A stretch of 11,445 bases of DNA, from the NCBI GenBank assembly GCA_009602725.1, contig WELB01000147.1, positions 371,016-382,460 of the forward strand, written 5' to 3'. This DNA is from Spirogloea muscicola (taxonomy: Eukaryota > Streptophyta > Zygnematophyceae > Spirogloeales > Spirogloeaceae). The position numbers were made by a program, and so were the translations under genes. Of the stretch, positions 1-6,861 are shown piece by piece; the first letter of the stretch is position 1, and each line of letters starts with the position of its first letter. The notes below the pieces were generated by a model, which saw nothing but the letters and a program-made list of their open reading frames with translations, did no database searches and was not told the DNA's origin.

Positions 1-3
<3 letters not shown>

Positions 4-80
<77 letters not shown>
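4..80. repeat. (CT)n microsatellite
   Basis: An uninterrupted CT dinucleotide run of 77 bp (38.5 units). It lies upstream of the first recognisable peptidase exon and, together with the C-rich sequence to about 160, is most simply part of an intron of that gene. Pyrimidine-rich tracts before the acceptors near 158, 163 or 255 fit this. Length is likely polymorphic. Confidence 0.95.
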
Positions 81-83
<3 letters not shown>

Positions 84-163
84 CGAGACAGTGCGAGCTT
101 GAGCACGAGCGCGCTGCCTCCCAGCCCCCCTGTCACTCCGCCCCACCTCCCCCCACAGTGCAG

Positions 164-3100
164 ATGCACTCAGAGTCCCCTGTGGCTGGCACAGCCGCCC
201 CTCTGATCATGCAGCCGCATCACCAACACCCCCCCTGCCCCGCCTCGTCCGCCAGGCTCTACTCGGCCCGCATACCCGAGGGCTGCGAGTTCCCGGTGTA
301 CGTGCGCAGCCCCGCCGGTGCAGGCGCCGCCCCCGCCCCCGAGCAGGTGCTTCTGGACCAGAACCGCCTCGCTGCCCAGCATGGTGCGCGCCCGACGCCC
401 TGCCCTCCTGCCTCGGCACTGTGCCCACCCAGGCCAGACGCAGCGGCGGCTGGCTCGCCCTCCCCACACCGACCACCCGCGTGAGCAGCTTGGAAGCTGA
501 CTGGCGTGCAGGGTACGCGCACGTCGGCATGTGCAAGATGTCACCTGACCACCAGCTCCTGGCATACACGCTGGACCCTGCGGGGCACGAGCGCTTCACG
601 CTCTTTGTCAAGGACGTTGCCTCCGGCAGGCTGTGTGAGCCACCCCGCGAGGGCGTCAATGCCGTCGAGTGGGCCACCGACAGTCGCACGCTCTTCTACT
701 CCACATCCGACCATCTCCTGCGGCCCAATCGGTGCAGCCCGGCAAGCCTACCAGTTGCTTCCCTGCACAAGCCTGCTGCAAGGAAAGTGCGCCGCTCTGG
801 CTTGAGATGTGGTGGTTGCCAACACCGCAACAGCCACCACCTCTGCAGCATCCTGCGTCGACCGGTGGGGGACCAGGGCGAGGGTGAGGCCATCCTTGAG
901 GAGCACGACCCACGTTGCTATGTCGACATTGGTCGCACCAAAGACTGGCGGTACCTCACCCTCAACTCCAACTCCAAGACCTCATCGGAGGTGAGGCCAT
1001 GCTCGAACACCCGGGCACAAGATGGGCCTCTGCTACTGTCGAGGCCCACAGTTGGCGACGTCAGCCCGTCTGCTGCCCCTGAGGGCGGGGTGGTCCGGCG
1101 CTGGTCGTGTGCTGGGCCAAGGTGGAGCAGTGCAGGTGCACCTGATCGACGCCCAAGCATCCAGCTGCCCACCGAGGCTGGTGCAGCGCCGGACGCCAGG
1201 TCTGGAGTACTTTGTGGAGCATAATGCTGGGGACCTCTTCATTCTCACAAACTATGGCTCGAGCGGAGAGTTCCGCCTCCTCCGATGCCGTGCCGAGCAG
1301 CCCTCGTGCAGTCACTGGCAGGTGGGCGCTGCGCACAACTCCTCCTAGCGATAGGTGCATTGCTCTTGTCTGCTGTGTGACCCTAGCACCCACACGACCT
1401 GCAGAGCATGTTCAATCGAACACGCGGTCCAGCAAGCTCTGCCCAATATGTATGCTCCTCCTCAAAGCCTTTTGGTCATTCCTCCTCAAAGCCTGTTGAC
1501 TGGCCACTTCTGCGACTACTCAGGAGACGCTCGCTCTCAATGATGATGAGGTTCTTGAGGACTTAGACATGTTCCGCAACCATTTGGTGCTCTATCTACG
1601 ATCTGCCGGGCTTCCACGTGTCAGAGTGCTGACACTGTCCAACTCTCTCTTTGTATGTGCTCGTGTGAATTCAATCTGCTCTTCCCCAGCCTTTGTCGCA
1701 AGCCACGATGCTTTTAGCAGCACCAGGAGCAGAGCATTCCTGCAGGATATTAGCGGCTGCAACAGTGCCGCCGCGCGACCGCGATGCAGTTGATGCCCTC
1801 AAACTTGGCCAGGTCAATTGCTACGTGTACCGCGTTGACATGGTGTCACCTGCCTCTTACCCCGCCAGTTGGAGGCCAAGGATATCTCCCTGCCAAAAGA
1901 GCCCTCCGTGGTGACCCCTGGCGCAAACCAGGACTTTGAGAGTGCAATTCTCCGCTTCACTGTCTCCTCCCCTGCGGTCAGCAGCCCACTTTTGCCTCCT
2001 CCTGAAACGGCAGGAGGCAAGGACCCCCCATCATGCGACTGGTAGAGGGAAGGTTGCTTGTGCACGTGCTCTAGCCTGCAGGTGTCCTGCCTTGGGGAAT
2101 TGAGGAGGACATGAGGTACACCAGGTGATCCTGGCAGCTATGTAGCTGACTTTGTGCAGTACCAACTCTTGCACCTGACAGAGTCAGCTTCGTGGGGATG
2201 TGCAGGTGCCTGAGGCCGTCTTTGACTACGACATGGTTGCAGGGTACTCGACCCTCCTACACCAAGAGGAAGTGCTTTTGAGCAGGCAGGCCACGAAGAG
2301 GCAGGGAGGAGCAGAGCGCCAGCTCAGGCGCGAGCACCAAGAGGTGGCGTGCGAGCAGGTCTGGGCAAGGGCCGAGGATGGCATTCAAGTGCCCATGACT
2401 GTCATCCGCAACCCGAGCACACCTCAAGACGGCACTTGCCCGGCCCTCATAGTGGCATATGGCTGCTACGGCCAGCGCTTGGAGCCTCGCTGGAGCTCTA
2501 ACCGCATCTCCCTTCTCCGCCGTGGCTGGACTGTGGCTTTTGCCCATGTCAGGTGCCCTGCCAATGAGCTAGCCTCTAGAGCTAGAGTATGCTGCAGTTC
2601 ATTGCTTGCTTCCCTCCTGGCCGTTGCCCACAGTCCACAGCTGCTGACTTACTGGTGCAGGGGTGGTGGGGAGCTCGGGCGTGCATGGCACGAGGCAGGG
2701 CGACTGGAGAACAAGGCTCGCTCTGTGGCTGACCTGGTGGCATGTACGGGCCACTTGGTCGCTGCGGGCTACGCTCATCCTGCAGCTGTTGCGGCCAAGG
2801 GCACCAGTGCGGGTGGCTTGATCGTTGCTGCTGCTGCCAACTGGCACCCCACGCTCTTTGGAGCGCTCATCCTCAAGGTGGGCTTTGCAAGTGGCAGCCT
2901 TCACCTCACCGTCCTGGTACGGCCAAAGTGAAGCTGGGGGCTGCTGACTCAGATGCTAATGGCAGGCCAGGCTCCAGCTCCTTGACCAGCAGATTGCCGC
3001 CTGCCTGCAGGTCCCCTTTGTGGACGCCTGCAACACCATGCTGGACAGCGAGTTGCCGATGACTGCCCACGAGTATGACGAGTGGGGAGATGTGCGGGAG

Positions 3101-3400
3101 GAAGGGCCTTTCAGGGCACTGCAAGCCCTTTCTCCATATGACAATGTCCGGGCCGGGGCTCTCTACCCCCCCATGCTCCTCACCTCCTCCCTCCTGGACG
3201 CTCGTGTCAATCACTGGGAGGCTGCAAAGCTTGTGGCGAAGTTACGAGCTCTTGCTGCTCCAGGCTCTGGCCCTTTCCTGCTCCACACGGAATCAAGCAC
3301 CGGTCACTTTGGAGAGGGCGGCCGCTACCAGCACCTGGAAAGCACAGCCCGCGAGTATGCATTTTTGCTTGACATTTTAGGAGGTCACCATCCGTGCTAA
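164..3400 (+). CDS. OPB: Oligopeptidase B-like serine peptidase (S9 family), 3' ten exons, 5' partial
   Basis: Spliced, the exons encode the C-terminal ~600-690 residues of an oligopeptidase B / prolyl oligopeptidase family enzyme, which cleaves short peptides (oligopeptidase B after basic residues), usually in the cytosol or an organelle. Exons 1-8 carry the beta-propeller: RIPEGCEFPVYVR, VLLDQN, KMSPDHQLLAYTLD, LNSNSKTSSEV, DMFRNHLVLYLRS, VFDYDM. Exons 8-10 carry the alpha/beta-hydrolase domain: YGCYGQRLEP, AHVR-GGGELGRAWHEAG, the nucleophile in GTSAGG (Ser codon 2806-2808), VPFVDACNTMLD, HEYDEWGD, SPYDN, the acid in LLDARV (Asp 3197-3199) and the base in TGHFGEGGR (His 3305-3307). The stop is TAA at 3398-3400. 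About 110 N-terminal family residues are missing because earlier exons lie outside the window. The first exon may start at 159, 164 or 256; family similarity starts at about 256. The triad and splice sites look functional. Subfamily assignment (oligopeptidase B rather than another S9A member) rests on motif spacing only. Confidence 0.9.
164..3400 (+). other. Exon-intron map of the peptidase gene
   Basis: Exons inferred from reading frame, GT-AG borders and family motifs: 164 (or 256)-383, 512-731, 849-990, 1136-1321, 1524 to about 1652, about 1690-1812, 1869-1976, 2206-2552, 2661-2877, 3011-3400. Phases agree across every junction except the uncertain fifth one. For example, exon 1 ends phase 1 and rejoins to read QHG-YAHVG, and exon 8 ends phase 2 and rejoins to read AHVR-GGGELG. 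Donors are mostly GTG(C/A/G); acceptors include GTGCAG, CTGCAG and TGCAG. Branch-like CTGAC/TTGAC motifs occur upstream of several acceptors (near 497, 1497, 1836, 2175, 2644 and 2944). Introns run from 56 to 229 bp. The exon 5/6 junction is ambiguous: the best donor (GTATGT, 1653) and acceptor (1689) would leave only a 37-bp intron. Confidence 0.8.
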
Positions 3401-3799
3401 CGGTGCTAGTTGTCTGCTGGACGGCATCGGGTCTGGACTTGCGGTTGCTACCCCTGGCGGTTGCACTTCAGAGCAGTCGCCAGCCGCCAAGCCTTTTGCT
3501 GCCTCATGAACCCGTCTCGCGCCCTTGACCTGCACTTGTTGGGGATCGTCCGAGCGTACAGGCCATGGACTCCAATTCAGCCCACCTCTGTCGAGGCTGC
3601 TCCATAGCCTAGGTAACAGGACCTTCAAAACAGCAGCAGCTGCCGACCGGCTCTGCCGTCGCATTCCTCCCCCGCCCCCCCCTTGCTGGCCGCGCTGGGG
3701 TAGTTCTGAGGATATGAAATGCAAACATCTAAGTTGCACAGTTCCCTCGGTGCAACAGCTTGCAAAGAAGAGAGAACCGCCTACCTAATATATGCACGT

Positions 3800-3804
3800 T
3801 GTAA
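3800..3804 (+). promoter_or_regulatory. TGTAA polyadenylation signal (putative)
   Basis: TGTAA is the usual polyadenylation signal of chlorophycean algae. This is the only one I found on the plus strand in the 400 bp after the peptidase stop codon. A cleavage site would be expected 10-20 bp downstream. The call depends on the organism being a green alga. Confidence 0.5.
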
Positions 3805-3876
3805 GGATGTACTACCGGCCAAAATGGGCTTTGCTTTCAACATGCCTTTCTTGTCTCTCAGCCTGTCTGCAGCAAA

Positions 3877-3896
3877 CTCGAGCTCGAGCTCGAGCT
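3877..3896. repeat. CTCGAG tandem repeat, self-complementary
   Basis: Three full CTCGAG units plus CT. Positions 3877-3894 form a perfect 18-bp palindrome. It lies just past the putative poly(A) site; no function can be assigned. Confidence 0.85.
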
Positions 3897-4284
3897 TCCA
3901 TGTGTTGTCCTCGACACTTGGTCGCTCTGGCCCTCCATCAGTCAGTACATCTGACAAACAAAAAGCTCTTTTGAAGAGTGGCGATGGCTGCAAGAGGCCC
4001 AGGAGGGAATTACCATCGTCCAAAAGGACCAGCAGGCGCAAAAACAGGAAGTACTCTCCGTGACATCTGTATATGGAGATTATTTACGCACGCTTTGCCC
4101 CGGCCCCCCTCCTCAATCGCTGCTCACTCCCAGAGAAGAAGCTCCTCCGACAGAAGGGCTCGCCCATTGAAGATAGGGGCTGGAGAAAGCCAGCCCAAAA
4201 AGAGAATGAACAAAGGACGGGAAGCGGCCAGGGGAAGCGCTAAGAAAGACAAGCACAAGAAAGAACTAAGCAGCTACGAAGCAC

Positions 4285-4359
4285 TCAGTAACCCCTGCTA
4301 AGCAGCCTCAAGTCAGAGAGACTGGGGTCAAAAGGTGCGAGGCCGAAAGGTGCGAGGCC
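4285..4359 (-). pseudogene. C-terminal tail of element protein, copy A
   Basis: The minus strand reads GLAPFGLAPFDP followed by SLSDLRLLSRGY and a TGA stop (complement at 4285-4287). The ending is shared with SLSDVRLLTRDY at 5362 and SLSDMHVLTRGYW at 9837. The doubled GLAPF comes from a 15-bp tandem duplication (4331-4359); GGLAPQ at 9770 has a single copy. No start or upstream domain remains, so it is a fragment. Confidence 0.55.
4331..4359. repeat. 15-bp tandem duplication
   Basis: Two adjacent copies of AAAGGTGCGAGGCCG, the second lacking its last matching base. It keeps the minus-strand frame of the element tail open and duplicates five residues. Confidence 0.85.
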
Positions 4360-4399
4360 TGCACAAAGCGAGCCCACAATAGATTTAAGACTCTTTCAC

Positions 4400-4620
4400 T
4401 AGAGGCCTATGGCTTTTATTGGCCAGCGCAGAAAACATAATGAACAAAAGAAGCAGTTCACAAGGAGAGACTTCTAGTAGAGGGCGATGGCTGTGAGTGG
4501 CCAGCCAATGAAAATGAATGAGCAAAGACCGAAGGGGCCAGAGAAGTGCTAAAGCACACAGCAACTCAAGTAGCCACAGCGTGCTCAACATCCCCTCATC
4601 CAGAGGAATTAGATCGAGCT
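4400..4620 (-). mobile_element. Element copies A2 and A3, two stacked 3' ends
   Basis: Two further minus-strand 3' ends follow each other. At 4411-4455 a weakened stem (GGCTTTTATTGGCCAGC) is followed by AGAAAACATAATGAACAAAAG. At 4489-4545 a good stem (GGCTG...CCAGCC) is followed by AATGAAAATGAATGAGCAAAG and CCGAAGGGGCCAGAG, which matches TCGAAGGGGCCAAAG at 11224-11238. Upstream on the minus strand (about 4565-4620) a degraded version of the protein tail can be traced, with frameshifts. Both are strongly diverged. Confidence 0.45.
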
Positions 4621-4940
4621 CTTTCCGAGAGTCGTCGGCGGCTGCACGAGGCCATTCTGGGTAATTGGACGAGAGATACCACCCGCCGGCTTGGGCTCGG
4701 CCGCAGCCTTTACCTGCCCTGCTCAATCCCTATTGACCCTCGGCACTCTTCTGACGGGCTCCGGTCCGCGACGTGCGATAAGATTGCTGCACGCGCGACC
4801 TCTACTTTGCATGGACTGTGACACCTAGCACCAGCCCTCGAGGACCGCTAGCCTTCAACGTTGCTGGCGTGGCAGACAACCACTGCATCACCTGTGGGGT
4901 GTGATTTTGTAGGGGTTACCATCGAAGCAAGCGCGGCCAG
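4621..4940. other. Stretch without a recognised gene
   Basis: Open frames on either strand do not resemble a known family. A segment near 4850-4875 (CTTCAACG..GCTGGC) resembles the element copy at 5174-5190, so an extra, heavily decayed plus-strand copy may underlie 4690-4920, but the match is short and could be chance. Confidence 0.3.
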
Positions 4941-4944
4941 ATTA

Positions 4945-5010
4945 ACTGGTGGCTGGGAGAGGCCAGCCCAAAAGAATGGACAAGGTCGAAGGCATCGAAG
5001 GCATTGGTCG
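4945..5010 (-). mobile_element. Element copy A4, short 3' end
   Basis: GGCTGGGAGAGGCCAGCC (4951-4968) is the stem-loop, followed by CAAAAGAATGGACAAGG and TCGAAGG, matching the order at 11186-11230. Only about 60 bp are present before the oppositely oriented copy B begins, so this is a very short 5'-truncated copy on the minus strand. Confidence 0.5.
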
Positions 5011-5037
5011 CTGGTTCACCCAGTCTCACCTTCCGTG

Positions 5038-5364
5038 CCCGTCGTCTCATGTCGTGGGCTCGAGCCCGTCCCCCTGGCTGTGGACGTGCATGGGGCTCGC
5101 GGATCCCACTGGCTCGACCTGTTGGCCAGGCTTGCACGGCGCGCTGTGTCCCGCAGGCGCGGTGAGCCGGCTGACTTCAACGCCGCTGGCTCGTGGGCTC
5201 AGGTGTATCGTATGCGCTTGTCCGTCTCCCTCCAGCGGTCCATGGCCCACGCCTTGCATCTGCGTGCTGGCCGTGCTCTCGCTGCGGCCTCCGGCTTTCG
5301 TCAGGGGGATAGTTTACCGGCAGCTAGTCTGTCGGATGTGAGGCTCCTCACTCGTGACTACTAA
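5038..5364 (+). pseudogene. Retroelement-like polyprotein tail, copy B
   Basis: The open frame reads GLEPVPLAVDVHGARGSHW, then a basic LARLARRAVSRRRGEP stretch, DFNAAGSWAQVYRMRLSVSL, HLRAGRALAAASGFR and SLSDVRLLTRDY with TAA at 5362-5364. The frame extends to 4861, but the upstream part crosses the antisense copy A4 and is not credible. The pattern (a VPLAVDxHG block, then Arg-rich helices) resembles sequences I associate with the extreme C-termini of algal reverse-transcriptase polyproteins; this is a recollection of pattern, not a verified match. Fragments of the same protein occur at 9615-9839, 9895-10200, 4285-4359 and 11300-11363. Confidence 0.5.
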
Positions 5365-5510
5365 GTGGTCCATCCTCCCCCGTTCTCTGCCATAGCCTCT
5401 TCAGGCCCCAAAGTCGCTGCTTAGCTCGTACTTCGGCCCCTTCGAACCTTGTCAATTCTTTTCGGGCTGGCTTCTCACAGCCCTTGCCCCCATTGGGAGA
5501 GCCACTTCGA
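5038..5510 (+). mobile_element. Element copy B, longest recognisable copy
   Basis: This copy has the longest open tail frame, then about 100 bp of untranslated sequence, the stem-loop (5464-5483), CCCCCATTGGGAGAGCCACTTC, and an abrupt end at about 5508. Positions 5304-5504 are about 95 percent identical (by eye: about nine substitutions and one short deletion) to the reverse complement of 11160-11360. The left boundary is not sharp; homology to the copies at 9610 and 9895 is seen from about 5160. A 5'-truncated non-LTR retrotransposon is the best explanation, although the reverse transcriptase is absent from the window. Confidence 0.65.
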
Positions 5511-5517
5511 TCCCGCG

Positions 5518-5532
5518 CCCCCCCCCCCCCCC
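5518..5532. repeat. Poly-C run
   Basis: Fifteen consecutive C residues, followed by GCCCCC. They lie directly after the 3' end of copy B and before copy C. The run may be a junction filler or slippage product and is prone to sequencing length error. Confidence 0.9.
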
Positions 5533-5625
5533 GCCCCCAGCCCTCTTCAGATTGTCTTTCTTTCCCCTTGTATCTGGGCCGGCCAATCACGGCCACCGCC
5601 CTTTACTGGAAGAGCCGGTCACTCG

Positions 5626-5680
5626 TTCTGGGCTGGCTTTTCACAGCCCTTGCCCCCATTGGGAGAGCCACTTCTTCTTT
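5626..5680 (+). mobile_element. Element copy C, about 55-bp 3' end only
   Basis: TTCTGGGCTGGCTTTTCACA (stem 5630-5649) through TTGCCCCCATTGGGAGAGCC to ACTTCTTCTTTCC is nearly identical to the 3' end of copy B and of the telomere-flanked copy. Homology then stops upstream of about 5626, an extreme 5' truncation. The CTTCTT tail is shared with the copy at 11152-11163 (read on minus), which defines the element's 3' terminus. Confidence 0.65.
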
Positions 5681-6334
5681 CCTCAACTCCCTTTCTTCTC
5701 GCCGTGGCCCTCACCCTCTGACTCCACAACCATCCTTGCCACACAAACGTTCCCTCCTTATGAGAGCGGGCCCCATATGAAACGTAGCACTTTCCATCTG
5801 CCGAGCCTCTTGTGATCATCCCGGCTTGCCAGCAGCCTCTCGACCCAACCAAGAACAAGCCAACGAGGAAGAGGGCTCTGCAGGACGACAGGCCTCCCGC
5901 GAGCTTCATGTGACAGACAAACTCTGTGCCTGTGATTCAGGTACTGCATTGTACCATCACGGCACACAAGGAAGCTTAGCTGCTCCCGACCTTCCTACAT
6001 GCTCGGTCGCAACTCTACTTTCACGCATACCTCTGTCCAGCATACTGGACACCATTGTCCATCTTAGAGCAACCCAAGCTTTGGAGCTGCAAATGACGCA
6101 TCTGCATAGATGCCAAAGTCACAGAGCGTCCTGATGACTTCTACAGTGGTCATACACATCCATTCCTGTGATGCTGCCCTATCGACATAGTCTGGTTCTC
6201 CGATCTTATGACCTGAGTCCTACTACTCCTCGGCGAAAGTTGCATTGACGTTGACCATCCTCTCTCTCTTGTCATGATCTGTTGTTACCGATGCTTCTTT
6301 GGGCCCTTTCACCCGAGGTGTCAGACTGACGCCT

Positions 6335-6358
6335 CCCCGGCTAGAATCATAGCCGGGG
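6335..6358. other. Perfect 8-bp stem, 8-nt loop hairpin
   Basis: CCCCGGCT, loop AGAATCAT, then AGCCGGGG. The stem is GC-rich and perfect, so it should be stable in either strand's RNA. No poly-T tract follows, and in a eukaryote it would not be read as an intrinsic terminator. Function unknown. Confidence 0.7.
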
Positions 6359-6519
6359 CAGGATCCACTCGATACATCACAAAGATGCTGAGAGGGAGTG
6401 AACCTAGTGCATCAGTCAGGGCTTTGCGTAACAGTGGCAGCAGGTTGGCTTCCAACTCTCTGCAGTATGCATGTCAAGCTCATGGCTTGGGCAAAGACGA
6501 CTATTGCCCCAGACGTATG

Positions 6520-6704
6520 TAAGCACGCCCCATGAGTACATCTACAAGAGCAAGCAGCACCTACATGACTCAGCCAAGGGCAAACCTGAAACGGCAACAC
6601 GCACCTTGTCAAACGGCAAGCTTGATGACGTGCTGGGCAAGCACAAAGAGGACAATTCTGTTCAAGTGGTACCAATTACCACATCAATGAATGGCAAGAT
6701 ATAA
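6520..6704 (+). other. Unassigned open frame with protein-like composition
   Basis: The frame entering through CCCCAG at about 6510-6515 and running to TAA at 6702-6704 contains YVSTPHEYIYKSKQHLHD and KLDDVLGKHKEDNSVQVV. Balanced charged residues make it look more like coding sequence than the surrounding frames, and AG before ACG could be an acceptor. I do not recognise it, no neighbouring exon is convincing, and it lies antisense to the presumed phosphomannomutase 3' UTR. It may be an exon of a transposon relic or chance. Confidence 0.15.
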
Positions 6705-6742
6705 GCAAAAAATCACTGGGTAGAGAGATTGATAGCTGCTCG

Positions 6743-6776
6743 TTCAGGCTTCAGCGCTGAAGCTGCAGAGCCTGAA
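6743..6776. other. Nested inverted repeat
   Basis: Outer arms TTCAGGCT (6743-6750) and AGCCTGAA (6769-6776) enclose sequence that overlaps a perfect 14-bp palindrome, CTTCAGCGCTGAAG (6749-6762). Two alternative folds are possible. It lies about 90 bp past the phosphomannomutase stop on the minus strand, so it would be in that mRNA's 3' UTR. Confidence 0.6.
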
Positions 6777-6861
6777 TGGACGAGAGAGCAGATGGATAAC
6801 GGAAGCCTGGAGTAGCAGATCCTGCTGATACATTCCATCCCTCGTCAACGGTTGCATGCAC

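Larger units (their letters stand above)
3401..4140 (+). other. Peptidase 3' UTR and following non-coding stretch
   Basis: No frame in this stretch resembles a known protein. The first 400 bp are probably the 3' untranslated region, ending near the TGTAA box at 3800-3804. From about 3820 to 4140 I see only a short CTCGAG repeat. Confidence 0.5.
4150..4360 (-). mobile_element. Element copy A, 3' end of dispersed repeat
   Basis: Read on the minus strand this segment has the same order as the copy at 5304-5504: the end of a reading frame, a spacer, then the stem-loop (4176-4196 on plus) and a GGGCGAGCC block matching GGGAGAGCC in other copies. Beyond the stem, AAAAAGA-GAATGAACAAAGG corresponds to AAAAAGAATTGACAAGG at 11206-11222. 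The similarity is moderate with several indels, so this is an old, 5'-truncated insertion. Which transposon class it belongs to is inferred from other copies. Confidence 0.6.
5690..6860. other. 1.17-kb stretch without a recognised gene
   Basis: This is the interval downstream of the phosphomannomutase stop. No frame on either strand matches a family I know. It probably includes that gene's 3' UTR, but I found no TGTAA on the minus strand here. Notable content: hairpins at 6335-6358 and 6743-6776, and a lysine-rich open frame ending at 6704. Confidence 0.4.

Noticed and set aside
421-1224. 267-codon plus-strand open frame taken as one gene
   Set aside because: It holds peptidase exons 2 and 3 in frame but reads through introns with GT-AG borders and then loses all family similarity. 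The spliced model restores conserved motifs at each junction.
4546-4821. 91-codon plus-strand open frame as a gene
   Set aside because: No recognisable motif; the first third is antisense to the element remnant at 4489-4620.
5449-5815. Pro-rich overlapping plus-strand frames
   Set aside because: They translate the C-rich 3' untranslated region of element copies B and C and the poly-C run.
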